Assembly (NCBI GenBank): GCA_009869945.1
Contig: WIXG01000121.1
Coordinates: forward strand, 124,001-188,000
Direction: 5' to 3'
From: Mesaphorura yosii
Lineage: Eukaryota; Arthropoda; Collembola; Poduromorpha; Tullbergiidae
DNA: 64,000 nucleotides
The notes beneath the pieces are model-generated. The model saw only the letters and a list, made by a program, of their open reading frames with translations, was not told the origin of the DNA and ran no database searches. Within the stretch, counting starts at the first letter, position 1; every line of letters begins with the position of its first letter. This document shows, piece after piece, positions 38,568-57,449 of the stretch. The translations under genes were made by a program, and so were the position numbers.

Positions 38568-41500
38568 ATGTCTGCCACGTACACATCAGCTGATTATGCC
38601 AAGAAGCAATGGCCGACGAATTCTGGGTCCGGAAATGGTAGTCGTAATTATGGAATTATGAACGAAGAGCGTCCGCCCGTCGATTTCCAAATATCGTCCT
38701 CGGATTCATCCGATACGGACAACTTCGCGTTTGACGCTGGTGACTCGTACAATATTGGCGAGAAATGCCCACTATGCTTTCGATTGAAGAAACATTTCAC
38801 ATGCAAAGAGTGCCTTCTGAAAGGAAACTTCAACCACTCACCATCGGCGCCACATAATCAGGCGAAGCGCAGGTATTGATCAAAATATATTTGGTACAGC
38901 TTTGCGACCTTGGCTTTAACTACACTTAAAGTTAAAGTTACTAACAATGTCAACGTAAGAAAGTTTGTTTCGAGATTTTGGCGTCTGGCTACTTAACTGA
39001 AGCTGAATCTAATGCTCTTCCTACACTTTCCTGTCAAATCCCTGCAATTTAAAAATATTATTGACCTTTAATGACATGATGCTAAGTAGTCCAGCTGCTA
39101 GCGACGGGCTGGGTTACCTCACCTTTTAGTTCCTGGGGAGCAACTAAATTGCCCTACATTGCCCAAGATCCTTTCTTCAAGCGATTCTTGCAAAGAAGTC
39201 ATGCTCAAGCATTCAGGCTTCAAGGTTTTCGTGTTCACTAGAAATATTCCATCTCCGTTTTCGCAGAAACTTTGTAGGCGAACACAGTTTCCCTTGAAAT
39301 TCATAAATTCAGTTCTATTTCTGGCAATACGTACTGTCCCCTTTACCTTACCTTTTCAACTATCTGTGGGCAGTTTGGACTATGGCAAACGTATCCGCTT
39401 CTCTGACACGGATTGCGCACGCATTGCGCTTGTTGGTTTGTTCCTACAATGAAATACTCCAAAGTTTGACAAGGCCCTCGCGTGTACGCTTCAAAGCATT
39501 TGTCCGAAATGGTCGAGTAAATGTATCCGGGTTTGCAATCACAGTAGCCCATTCCAGACCTGTATTAGACAAGCCAGAATCAAATTAAATTCGAAGAAAG
39601 CCTAGAATTTGAAATACCGTTCCACAATAAGATGCATTCCTCCTGGGCATCCTGAAAAGTATGTCTGCATGACACATTTGCCGTTGTATGAGACATACTG
39701 GGGAAAATCAGGGCAAGGAGGCGGTTCGCATCCGACTTCTCCCGTGCTTTCATTTTCGAGCAGAACGCTGCCGTTCTCACAAGAGCCTCTGGAAAACAGT
39801 GTTTCGCATTTAGAATTGTACAAGATTTCATGAGGCTTGCAATCAGGAGAAGACGTGGGTCCCGAGCTCGGAGGAGGGAACACAATTCCAGTGGTGTTTG
39901 TGCCTCTCTTGTTTTGATTTGTGGTCGCGATATCATCATTATCGTCTGAAAATATGATTCGACTGTTGTCGCCGCCGTCGCTGCTTGGAATTCGAGGAGA
40001 GTGAACAGGTTCATTTCGTATTTTAGTCTTTGGATTGTCCAGATCTTCGTCATCAATCCCTGCACTGGAAGCAGGTGTTGGAGTTGTCGTAGTTGTTGTT
40101 GGTCTTATGACATTTTCAAGGACCTGTGGATTTTAGTTAGGATTAGCTTCTAAAATGACATTAAAAGATCAGGCAGTAAACTAACCTGAAATGGTTTCTT
40201 CACCAATCCACCAAAAAATGAGACGCCTTTATCAACTTTTGCTTTTATGGACTGGAAGAATGAAGGCGCCTCAGTTGTGCTGGTGGTGACAATTTGTCTC
40301 TCTGTTGTGGCCTCGGAAATGCCTGCCACAGTCGTTGAGCTCTCAGCCCATTCTGATTGATCGTTGTCGCTTGACCTGAAAATACTTTCGATCTGAAGCT
40401 TCATGCTCTCGATGTCTGCATCGCTGTAATTTGCAGTTGCCACTTCTTCTTCGTCGTCAAACGTGAACTGCTGGCTTAAATCAACTGGGGTTAAAACCCG
40501 AAGCTTACTCTTGTGCTGAGTTGAAGTTTCAGTTTCGTTTGTTGCTGTTGTCTCATTTTCCTGAAGTTCAAGCCCCGCTTGGAAATTTTGAATTATTTCA
40601 TTTGCCACAAGATCCAAGTCTTCGTTTGTTGCATTTCGATTCAGTTCATTTTCATTTCTAGATTGTTCTCGTTCGTTCAGAAGAACATTTGTCGCGGTTG
40701 CGTTGTTTCCACTTTTACCCGTCCGAAGGTAGGCTTGGTGCGAATTTCCGCCCAATGAAAGTAGGATTACAATTTCAAATACCAGAACTTGACGAAGCTT
40801 CATGTTGGTTGTGTTCTTCGATACGTTCTGACCTTTTTTTACCAAAACTATGATATTGGTAAGAGTTTATGACGTGAAACGCTAAAACAGGATCTTGTGA
40901 ATAGTTCCGTTCTGTGACAAAGAAACAGGAAAAAGACCAAAAAGATGTGATGTTTTTACTGTGTGTAACAATTACTGACTGACTCAGTGATTTGCGGTTT
41001 CTGTGTTTGTTGGTACGAAGAATCACTTCAGTTTAAGAATGCATACTAAAATTTCACTGCAGTTAGGTGTATCTACTGTGGGACGCGCGACGCGTGTGCG
41101 ACAAGACAAGAGAAACTTACTCAAGCGTGAATCATTCGAAATATGTGTGTAGTTAGTCGAATTGCCAATCTCGGCAATAAGCATCTTGCTTCTTATTATG
41201 TCATCCCAAAATGGTATTGATATTCTCATATAAGGATAAAGTTATGAGTATTTTTAATTGCTGACCTTTCACGCTGAAAAGCAAAGAAACGAACTGAATC
41301 TTCATCTTCATTATAGCAGACGATTCGGTTCTGGTGATTGGCAGCAGTTAGTTATGCAGATTTCCTCTCCGAGATTTTGTATCATCATCACGAATAAGTG
41401 GTGATTTGATCTGATGACCTTTTGAGTGGCAGGATGACTAGCTGACTATTTTCTTGAACACGGCTGAAGCCTTGTTTGTAATAACGAATGAGTCATGAGC

Positions 41501-43508
41501 TCGTCTTCTGTTGAAGTTTGAAATGCAGTTTCCTTTCTCCATCCACCACCCTTTGAAGATGCGACTGAGTGAAACGAGGTTAATTGCAAATTACTTGTTG
41601 CAAAATTGAAATTGCAATACCACATCACACCTAGGCTCTGGGCGAGGGGACATAAAACCATAAATTCAATTTTTGATGCTTCACCGAATCACTGCCAGAC
41701 CTCCACGATAATTTATTGCCCATCACTATTTTTATTTCAGCTATTCGGAGTTGAAACTGAAGTATCTCCTTTCTAAACAAAAGCGAAGTGAACTGATTGA
41801 GAAATGCGAGGAGTACACCAAGAAGAAACAGCAAATCGCAGACATCGTAAGTGAACCGTGTAACTGAAACATTGCGAAACTCGCGTACTCATTCCACATT
41901 CATCAATTCTATTCAGGTCCAAGAAATCGAAAACTATGCAGCAACAATAAAAATTGAAAAGGAATTGCGAGAAACACTGAAGCAACGAATTTCAACTGGT
42001 ATTCTTTTAATGGGCCACAGAATGAATTTTATACTCAAGTCTTGAGTTTTAATTAATTTTATCGTACTTCAGCCCAGCACGAATCAGAAATCATGAGGAA
42101 GTCCACCATCGAAAAGGAGCAGCGATGGCCGCTCTACCGTTCTCGTTTGGATAACATGAACCAACAGTATCGCCATAAAATTGGAAAGTTGCAAAAGTTT
42201 CACGCCCATGTGCAAGGTCGTAAAGGACTCCTGAAATCTGTCAGCAAGACGGGAGTCCTCCAACTGAAAGAATACGTTTTCCCCATACATGAAGTTGGGA
42301 AGCATCATGCAGATTTTTCATTAAATAAGGATTATGGCATGCAGTAAGCACTTTCGCCTGGCAGCTCTTACGACCATGCTGATTCTGTCTAATTGTTTTT
42401 CTTCAGGGATAAAATGAATAACTCATCCGGTGATTTGTGGGAGGACGAAGAAGACGACACAGTTTCTGCATTAATGGCCGCGAGCAGTTACTGGGGACGA
42501 CCCGACGACCTCGTCAGTTCTTTCGGGAAATGTTATTGCATTACTGGAGTGCATGGACCCTCACTTCCGGAATCTGGAGACTATTCTGCGTATAATATGT
42601 GGAGTAAGAATTCATAATCCTTAAAAACTGTACAGAGCTTGTGCATTGTTCCTTGTGCTATCAGATATTTACCTTGATTCACAGCTGACAGAAATGAAGG
42701 AATCACTGCTGCCCAAAGCAACACACGAAACCCAGCTCATTGCATCGCCGGTGCTTTAACATACACGACGCAATTTGTGAACTTGATTGCCTATTATCTG
42801 GATCTTCGGCTTCCCCACAGGCTTTCTTACTCGTAAGTTTCCTACTAGCAGTAGGAAAACTTGCTTTCAACAGTTGAGATAACTGCCAGCCAACTGAAGA
42901 CTATTTTGTATGAAATATTTGCAGTGAATTCACAAACGGAAATCTTTTGGGTGGAAAGTTTAACAGAAAAGTTGCAAAACTCAATGCCAACGTAATATAC
43001 TTGTGTGCTTCCCAAGGAATTGCTCCGACCTTTCTTCAGCCTCGCAGAACAATTCCCAATCTTTTACTTTTGTTTGACCCTGAAATGGCTGATTTGGGAA
43101 GGTAATACAAACGACCTACAAGTTTATATTAAGTACCCAATTGCGTCAATTCTATCATGCAATTGCACTTTTTCCACTTTCAGTCGAGGACCTTTTGAAG
43201 TTGCCACACAACTTGCAAAGTCGATGGAGGAATCGATTGAGAAGGATTTGGTCATATTTGAGGAAAACTCTTCAGAGTCCGAGAATGACTGGAGTGATAG
43301 CAATTTTCCGTCCGATTGGGAAAACGTTCAGCGAGGAACGATATCAGATGAGGTCAACGCGGAGCAAATGACAAATCACAATTCGTACTTCCTGAGCTCA
43401 TCTCCATCTCAGTATGCAAGTGACATGTTCACGCGTTCACGACAAAATTCTGGAAGCGGATTTGTCTCGTCGGTTGCCTCTTTTTTCAAAGGGTGGGGAG
43501 GAAAGTAG
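38568..43508 (+). CDS. ATG14: autophagy protein ATG14 (Barkor), PI3K complex I subunit
   Basis: Targets the VPS34-VPS15-Beclin 1 complex to the ER for autophagosome nucleation. Eight exons: 38568-38872, 41741-41846, 41917-41998, 42073-42343, 42407-42603, 42685-42832, 42925-43101 and 43184-43508; 536 aa (human 492). The N-terminal zinc-ribbon-like cluster is C67-x2-C70 and C79-x2-C82 (GEKCPLCFRLKKHFTCKECL), the ATG14 signature. Exons 2-4 encode the coiled coil that pairs with Beclin 1. Exons 6-8 match the conserved half (RNPAHCIAGALTYTTQFVNL, KLNANVIYLC, RGPFEVATQLAKSME). The last residues, VASFFKGWGGK, form the short amphipathic end of the BATS membrane-curvature sensor. Intron 1 (38873-41740) is unusually long and contains a whole antisense gene. 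AATAAA is near 43709. Confidence 0.93.
38993..40803 (-). CDS. secreted DUF4789 cysteine-rich protein, nested in ATG14 intron 1
   Basis: Minus-strand exons: 40803-40186, 40123-39618, 39559-39347, 39320-39123 and 39041-38993; 527 aa. The start MKLRQVLVFEIVILLSLGG is a clear signal peptide. Residues 25-285 are low complexity, rich in Asn, Glu, Thr and Ser with many N-glycosylation sequons and a run of threonines. From about 287 the protein has repeated DUF4789-like modules, each with a C-x-P or C-x-x-G start, a KCxxLxxxGPC-like core and a PCP-type end (YNSKCETLFSRGSCENG, DKCFEAYTRGPCQ). The last exon supplies the family-typical KRDLTGKCRK end. Exon 3 has two overlapping donors five bases apart; only the inner one (exon ending at 39347) keeps the frame. 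DUF4789 proteins have no established biochemical role; extracellular location is inferred. Confidence 0.8.
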
Positions 43509-43752
43509 CGAAGTGACTGTGCTGATTGCTGATGGGATACTATGCAATAATTACTTTACTTGATTAAAAACAGTCACGGTGTTAAGCTTTTTGTTTATAC
43601 TGTTTGAAGAAATTGTTACAAAATCATTGCTATTAAGTTGTGCATATCGCTTTCGAGTTAATTGACTCACGATTTGTATTGTTTATTTCGCAAATCTCAT
43701 CGCAAATGAATAAATCACGCCAAAATGAGCATTTCAACTCGACTTGCGGTGA

Positions 43753-45254
43753 CTAGAGTTTTGATCCGGCTTTCTTCGCTTCATTTTCATTCTGCCTGCT
43801 TGCGTTTGCATTGGGCACTTCATGTTGTTCGTCTTCATCCGAGCTTAGTCTTGGCGTTACGTTGATGGTGCTTGCCTCGAGTTCAGCAAGCCTCTCTTGT
43901 TCCAATCTCGCAGCCTCCTCGTTCTCCTTTTGTAATTCAAGAGCTTTCCGTCCATAGTCAACTCCAACGCAAGTCAACCCAGGAATCTGCTCCTCCAACA
44001 TAGAACACACCATTTCTAAGTTCTTTATGTGAGACAAGTTTTCCACCACAAGTGTCTTAAGGTTCCTGAAAAGTACAGAATGATACGTCTACTATTAGTC
44101 GGCTCTCCTCGAAAGAATGCGCTTCATAACTTATAATTTACTTGAGTCGCCACGCTGCGGCTAGACCTCTTTCTGAAATTCCTTTGCATTCGCTCAAGTC
44201 CAAATACTCCAGAGAATGTTTAAAAATGTTGTACAATTTGTCCAAGCACCAGTCATTGAATCTGTTATCAGCTCCGCGAAGGCTGAGCCAAGTGACATGG
44301 TCCAAGCCCTCTGCAACGCCAATAAAGCAATTTTCCGTTCATATTATTCGTAACTACAACTATAATGGAGGCAACTGGGTCTCGAGACATATGCGTACCA
44401 AAATTGGTCAGACCGTTGTACAACAATGGGACGCCACTGGCATCTATTGCTTCCAGTCGGTAAAGGGGGTCGTAAAATCTGGGGAGGTTACAGACCTCGG
44501 GATTCGTTTCTAGTGGCACAAGATCTCTTGGATCCTCTTCGGTGTCCTGATCCACTCTGTATTTCGTCACCCACTCTGACTGATGCAAGAATTTCACCTT
44601 CCCCTTACGAAAAACGATGAAGTGGGCTGCAGCTAATTCATTTCCAAGAATTTTGTTTCGCTCCGGGATATACCTGCCAGGTAACGTTTATGGTATAAGT
44701 TGAAGAATTCTCCTTAAAACTGTGCAAAACATCGTCACGAACATAGCTTACTCTTGTTGCTTGATGTCATTCTCAGCTACAATAGACTTCCATATTCGCT
44801 TTAAAGCCACCGGCCTGAGGTCAATATCTTGCTGAATGAACGCCATTCTGTCGACCGGATTATAATTTCTTTCGGGGATGAGGTGCGCCCAGTATGTCGT
44901 GTATTCGCCTCTTCTGTGCAGGAGGGACTCTTTTTTCGTTCCCACAGTATGGTTCGCGTATTCTTCTGGATCCATGCGGAGTATATGTGTTTTCCTTATT
45001 GTCCCCGGCAAGCGTCCGTGTGTAACTGCTTCAACCAGTTCGCTCCTCGCCGAAGGCACGATCTTCAACTCCACTCGGTCACGCTCCAGCTTCGACAAAC
45101 CCTTTCCTGCTGCAGAAGGTGAAGAGGGCTTGACCGGCTTCTTGGACGGAAGAGATGAATTCGCCCTGGTTGAACAGCACGCGCAAAGTTGTTGCAGTGC
45201 CCGCAATTTTAGCACGTTTTGATTACCGAAGTACATCTTAGTGGCCTGATTCAT
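43753..45254 (-). CDS. DMAC2-like: DMAC2 / ATP synthase subunit s-like mitochondrial LRR protein
   Basis: Minus-strand exons: 45254-44752, 44673-44399, 44310-44142 and 44065-43753, 419 codons from the first Met (MNQATKMYFG); an internal Met six codons on is an equally good start. The N-terminus is basic and low in acidic residues (VLKLRALQQLCACC), as expected for a mitochondrial targeting sequence. The second half has the family's EAIDASGVPLLYNGLTNF motif followed by leucine-rich repeats (LSLRGADNRFNDWCLDKLY, LEYLDLSECKGISERGLAA, LVVENLSHI), matching vertebrate DMAC2 and ATP5S. DMAC2 helps assemble the distal membrane arm of complex I. A charged Glu-rich tail extends past the repeats. Its stop is 244 bases from the ATG14 stop, and its likely polyadenylation signal at about 43683 lies before ATG14's, so the two 3' UTRs probably overlap. 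Confidence 0.82.
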
Positions 45255-45977
45255 GACTTGATCACGGTCCACAGTGACCAGAAAAATGTCGAACGAGTCA
45301 CACGCTTTTAGTCAAAATTCTGGAAAGTCGAAATCATAATTTCTTGAGAGCAGCAGCATGCAGGAGCAACTTCAGACAGAGCCTTATTCAATGGGTAAAT
45401 CTTACCTCATCGCCTTTAATGAAAAGCTTATGGCTTCCTGCTCCTCGCGAATCAGTTGGAGGAATTACCAGTATTTAAGTAATTACGTTACAGGTGAGCG
45501 ACTCGCATGTGGATCGAAATCAAAACACAGCAAATTGAATGCATAACTTTCCGTGCATACTTATCAAGGAAGATATTTCGAAAAGTTCTCGGCGCTACGA
45601 ACTCTGACTCATCAAGTCCAAACTCCAATCCGTCAGATTTCGGAGATGACAAGTCGGATCAACTCAACTCACCAGTGGTTAGTGGGTCGTGATGGTTGGG
45701 TCCGTGTGCCGGGGACTTAGGAACCTTCGTCTTTTAGTTGGTACCCCAAGTTTACACTAAATCCCATCGAAGTGACTGTGACTGAAGCACCCTTGTGGTT
45801 TCCTGCTGTCAACGTCAACGAACTATCAACATGTTCTTGTGATCATTTGAACGTCTGAAGCGTCGAAGGTCACACCGTCACACGTCGCATAGCAGGTAAC
45901 TAGAGATCAGCACACGGTGCTCGTTGAGTCAATATTAAAGTGAATATGATCTTTCTAGAAACAGAGACAGAGCCAAG
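45255..45977. promoter_or_regulatory. divergent promoter region of DMAC2-like and ABCC10
   Basis: About 720 bases separate the two divergent start codons. No gene is supported inside, so both promoters and 5' UTRs must lie here. No individual element can be identified from sequence alone. Confidence 0.5.
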
Positions 45978-52131
<6,154 letters not shown>

Positions 52132-52443
52132 ACCTTGAACTTTGCCAAATATGTATGGCAGATCTCAACTTCTCATCTAAATTCTCTAATCTACTAGTTA
52201 TATATACGGATTCCTGAATATACACCTAGGCCAGTATGAAAAGTATCGATATGAAAACGATGCAATCATTGATGTTTAAATTAAATAAACTGGTCGACAT
52301 GTTCAGAGTGATTCCTGATATCGAAAATTGTGATATGGAACTCTACGAATAAATAATGATTCTTCTATCCTAAACAACTATCTAATAACTAACTTTAATC
52401 TTGTCACTGTACAGGATTATCTTGTAAAATAGGTGCAGACATT
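52132..52443. terminator. convergent 3' region, ABCC10 and proline-rich gene
   Basis: About 310 bases between two facing stop codons. It holds the ABCC10 polyadenylation signal AATAAA at 52284-52289. No gene is seen. Confidence 0.5.
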
Positions 52444-55400
52444 TCATTTTTTGTCAAATCTGTTTGCTGGAGGAGTGGCCTGTAGGAACCCTGAATGTTC
52501 GGTTGGAGTCCTTGGCCCTTCTGCAATCTGTTGATTTGGAATGGCCGGATTTTCATTTGCAATGGGTTGTCCGCCTGAAGTGGACGGACCGGGTATTGAT
52601 TGAATGGGAAGCTGCCCTGCTCCTGCCCCTCCAGGTTGAACAGAGTTGGCGTTGGACTGGGCGTTGTTGGAGTTGCCAGCGCCGCCTCTTGAGCCTGCTG
52701 CACTCGCAGCTTGAGCTTGTCTTCCACGGTCTTGTAAAACTTGTTTAGCTCGTTGAAAATACCACTGCAGTACGCGTGGATCGTTTTCAAATTCAGAATC
52801 TGCAGGCGTTTCGTTGTGAGCAAGCACCCTTCTGTAGTGGCCATCAACATCGGCCTGTGAATAAGAATAAAATTGACATCAGATCAGCAAACCATGAGAG
52901 AGCAGTCGATATAATATTATTATTAATGAGACAATTATTATTCACACTATTGTGGCATTCCACTCACTATTGCGTGAAAGCAACTGTGCATAGTAATAAG
53001 CAACTCAACACAGAGCTCGTTTGGTAGTAGTACAAGAGAAAGTGCAAACGAGCAATTCATTCAGCAGACTAAAATCGAAAATTGAAGAAAAATATTCTCA
53101 CAATATAAAGTTATTAGATTTTAGTTGTTTTTTCGTCATTTTAGTAGTGCGGTGATTACTGAATCGAGGTTACACCTTTTACTGATTATAAATTTTACCT
53201 GTGAATAAAATGGCACTGGTCCCCGATTAACAGACAAGTTTGGTACTTTTTGGTCTTTGGGATCAGGAGATGGCCTCTGAGGTTCGACAGGTTCCTGAAA
53301 CAAACACGACAGAAGATTAAATTCTCAACAATATTTCAAAGGCATTTCTCGACGTTCTTACTTGTTCTGCTCGTAGACCAGTTGGGTTAGATACTCCAGG
53401 TCGGGAATTGTTGAATGAGGGTCCGACGAAGCGGACGCCGCTGTTACTGTTTCCTGTTCCCATTGAGGGCTGACTTGCACCTGGACCTGCTGCGTTGGTG
53501 TAGACGAAGTTGTTGGCAGCGGAAGCGGTGTTGGTTGATAGTTGTCCAGTTGGTATTGGTATTGGCTGTACGTTGGGTTGAACGGCTGCGAATTGGACCG
53601 GTTGATTTGTTCTAACAGCTGTTGAACCTGTCCAATGAGCCAGTGGAGCTTCGTTTGAATTTCTTCCGTATTGTCTTCCGCTTGCAGCAGGTGGCTGAGG
53701 CTGTTGACTGGTTCCTGGTTGAGCATTCGGATAGCCAAAGCCCGTGAGCGGGGCCGTGTATAGCGCCTGATTGGGAATATAGTACGGCGCTGGTCTCGGT
53801 CTGGAATTAACAATGACAACAAAATCAACAGATTACAGATGCTGAAACACGGGAAAACGGGAAATTACGAATAGTAAATAAAAGTAATCCAGCCTCAGTT
53901 CCGTATGAAAATACAGACTTCAGTCAAAATAAGATTCACACTCTGTCAGCGTGGTCGTGGTTACCTTTGGTCAGCATCAAACGCTGGAGGAGGTCCTTGT
54001 CCAAAGCCTTGCCACTCAGGCTCCTGCGTCTCCGTCTTGATGAACGCCATCTTTGGCTGTGGCCGTCGTCCCCCAACGAAAGGTGCTGGACCTCCTGGAT
54101 TCGTTGGTGGCAAGAAGTAACCCATACGAGGCGATTGATTATAATACGGACCCGTGGAAGAAGGTACGTAAGGTCTGAAAGGTCTTACACCAACGGAGGA
54201 GGCATAGCTTGGAGGAGAAGGCATCAGATGCACGTCAACGTTTGGAACGTATGGGCTCCAATTTCTCGGTGAATGACTTACGACGGCGACGGGGTTTGGA
54301 GGCGGGAGATAAGGTGAGACGGGATACCTTGTTCGAGGATCAATTAAAGCACCTTGCTGAGGTGGTCCGGCAGCGCATGCAGAAAGAAGTTGTCCGTATG
54401 ATGGTGGAGGTGGACATCCCTGATACCCATAGCCCTGGTTACCTGTCATACCAGATTGTGGAGTAAGTTTCCAACCAGCATAAGGTGGATGCGGAGTTCG
54501 AGTTGGGACTCCCGCATAAGGCGGTGGTGGTAGTAATTGCATTGGCATTGGCGCATTGTTATTGTAATTGATTGCAATTGGTCTGGGAAATATGAGTTGA
54601 CGACCAATCAACCCTGGCCTTGGTTCGTAAACAGCCACCTGGCGTCTCTGAAAGGGAGATCCGCCTTGCACCGCTCTTGTCTGGCGTGAATTGGGTCTTA
54701 TTCGTGCAACCACAGCTCTTGGTCTTGACCTAGGAGATTGTTGTACAGGCGGTGGAGCAGGTGCAGGGGGAGGTGGATCAGGCAAGTACACTGGACGTGA
54801 TTGTGGAGCCCACTGCCGAGCCGCTCCTGGGTTGTTGTTGACCGGGATAAATATTGGTATATTGTTGTAGATCCTGGACATTGCATTTGGAATGCTCGAG
54901 AATATTCCGTAGCCGTTGTAAGGAGCCCTGTCTGGACCAGGACCAGAAGTCGGAGATGGAGTCATCTTGAGCGGAATAAACCCCGCAGTTCTGCCTGGCT
55001 GTAGTACTTCAAACGCAGGAAGGCTTTCCTCACCATCTACTGCTGGCGACCTGTAAACCTCGTATCTTGGATACTTTGGTGATGGAGCAGTTGCTGCCCT
55101 GTTTTGAGTTTGTTGAATTTGGCCGCCAGTGGCAGCTGCAGGTGCTGCTGCCGATGTGGGAGCGGAGTCAGCAGACGATGTTGGGATCTGCCGCTTCACG
55201 ATGTCATTGTCGGGCTCAGGAGACGAGGAGCTTGAGATTGTTATTGGGGACGGCGGTGTCTTTGGCGGTGGAGGCCTGATTGGACTTGCACGACTGCGGG
55301 CTCGGCCTCTGCCTCGACCACGAGAATGAATGATGTCGTAGTGGTACGCGATTGGCCCAGGCGGCTTTCTTGCATGTGCGTTAGAGTCAAAACCTGAATC

Positions 55401-56200
55401 ACTCAATAGCGACGTGCTGTTCGTTCCTCGTGCCCGTATCGTCTTCGCTCTGGCTGCTGTTGGGAAGGCTTGCACTGTGCCTCCGCTTGTCAGGATGGCG
55501 TTCGGTGTGGTTAACGGCAGGGGTGGAACGTAGTCATCTGAAAATATGACGGCTATCAGGCATGCGCTAAATTAAGGTGAAGGGCTGTGTGATGTGTTGT
55601 AATTCGACGGAATACGACGTAATTTGTCTAAACATAAAAAATGGGCTCCATGCCTCAATGCGGAAGAATTTTGTGAATGATCACATCAGCGCAATGCATC
55701 GATCTTACGACCTCAACCCTTTGATTTTTGATGAGTTGTAACTTACGAAATGCAATATGAGACATACAGAATTGTCAGAATTACTTAAAATGCCGAGCAA
55801 TACAAATGGCTTGAGGTTTCAAAAGGGACGGAAGAGTGATTTCTAGAATTGTCTCTACAGTTTCTTACTTACCGATGGGATGGAATTTGTGGTAAATCGT
55901 ATTTCCATCGAAGTCATCGTACAATCGGTTCGGATTTGTGTTGAACATGTCCGCGACGTTATTCTTCTGCAGTGGCCCAAGCGGTTCGATGAGTTCGGAA
56001 GTCGTGAGACCCTGACCTGCACAGGAATCGAGGAATCAAGTATCGCTAGTAAATTGAAGTCGTCAACTCTTGGTTCAGCTGAATTCAGAACTTGACTTGC
56101 CAGCCATGACTGTCGGTTTGAGAAGAGCGCAGGCGAGCACCAACACCAGGCAGGTCCATGTGAAGGACGCACCTTTCGAGTGTGGTGTTCGTTGAGACAT
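52444..56200 (-). CDS. secreted proline/glutamine-rich protein of unknown family
   Basis: Minus-strand exons: 56200-56101, 56016-55873, 55537-53965, 53800-53362, 53294-53199 and 52854-52444; 920 aa. The N-terminus has a signal peptide whose hydrophobic core is WTCLVLVLACALL, with likely cleavage after the VMA just before the first intron. A short folded-looking segment follows (residues 34-82, QGLTTSELIEPL, FNTNPNRLYDDFDGNTIYHKF). The remainder is dominated by Pro, Gln, Asn, Tyr and Ser, with an RGRGRGRARSRAS stretch, PPPPPAPAPPP-type runs and YNNIPIFIPVNNNP. The last exon starts with a more ordinary segment (GHYRRVLAHNETPADSEF, VLQWYFQRAKQVL). I recognise no domain. Cuticle, chorion, silk-like or matrix protein would fit composition, but none is shown. 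Intron 1 must be a GC-AG intron to join the signal peptide in frame. Confidence 0.75.
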
Positions 56201-57449
56201 TGTGCAAATGTACTGCACTGTAGAAGCTCAAACTCGAAGATGTTTAGTAAATTCTAAGCTAGTGACGCAATACGGCCCTAACCAGTGTGCTCACCCAGCA
56301 ACTTTGGATATGGAAAATTAAAAAATGAAATCATGCCTCATATTTCAGTTAAACAGGTCAACATGAGGCGTTTTAGGTTTATTGTGCATTGTGCATGCAT
56401 GTTTGCGCGACATGAATTGAATGATGACAAAAACCATCGAAGCCGTCTAAGCCGTGCCCGTGGTAATTTCTTTGTGGAGTCCGACCACATGCACGTGAAA
56501 CAGGAGTCATAATTCCCTTTCAAACTTGCCAATTAATTAGTTACTTTTGTTTTTACTTTAGGTCTTCCATTCACAATACCTTTTCAAGATGCCGCCGGCC
56601 CTGATGGCCTGTGGGCTCGTGATCTTGCAATCCTTCTGGAGTTTCGATGTGAATGACCAATCGTACGGTGCAACTTTGCCGTACGCACCCAGACCGAGAG
56701 AGATATGATTTCGTATTGAATCGTCTCGAAAGAAGAAAAAGCTACCTGGATAAAGTGTAAATTGTTCCAAGAGAAATGTTTGCAGAGACTTGTTTCACAA
56801 CAAATTGTTTATAGAGAATTGTTACATGACAAATTGTTTCCAGAGAGTTCGAAGTGAGAAGACCCGTACTACAGTGAAATGGTAAACCATTCAAAGCCAG
56901 CGTAGTTTGTTTGGCCCATTGTAGCGATTTCATTCCATTTCCATTGAAATACAAGTATACCGAAATGAAGACGCGATAGGTTCATGACAAATACCTTCAG
57001 CCCTGGCTATTTCTGAGCACGCGTCCATTGTACACTTTTAAATCTTTGACGATGGCATCATTGCTGTTTTCAGGTCAGGAATCGTAGTTAACCCTAATAA
57101 TTTTTGTACATTAACCTAAATTATCATTAAATCATTACCAAAACCTCTCATGGAACAATTGCTAGTTACATACTGTCATGCCTGTCGTAATCTGAAACCG
57201 TTGATAAAATAATGAAAATGAGATAGATGAATGAAATCTCATACTTGTGAGAAATCTTATTTCCTGTTGAAATCATGTGAAGCCTATACCATTACAGATG
57301 AGTAATATTGAGGTTGAGATGCAGATGTGCATGTGGAGACAATGACATTTTCTCAGCGCATGTATCACTTGGTACCGCTACGTATGGCGGAAAATTCGAA
57401 GTCGCCCTACATCTAATTTGTCAAAATCCGCCCATTGACTCCCGAGGTG
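56201..57449. promoter_or_regulatory. divergent intergenic region, proline-rich gene and SNX29
   Basis: About 1.25 kb between two divergent starts. Both promoters should be here. Open frames present are short and unsupported. Confidence 0.45.

Noticed and set aside
39119-39304. Ending the DUF4789 protein at the TGA in exon 4
   Set aside because: A donor just before the stop and an acceptor at 39042 add an in-frame exon with the family-typical KRDLTGKCRK end, so the longer model is preferred.
53358-53828. 156-codon minus-strand frame with Gln/Ser content over exon 4 of the proline-rich gene
   Set aside because: The frame that joins both flanking exons is a different one (starting RPRPAPYYIPNQ), which lacks an ATG. 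The ATG-initiated frame is a shadow.
53967-54466. Long plus-strand frames opposite the proline-rich gene
   Set aside because: They are shadows of a Pro/Arg-rich coding exon on the minus strand; GC-rich Pro codons give open complementary frames.
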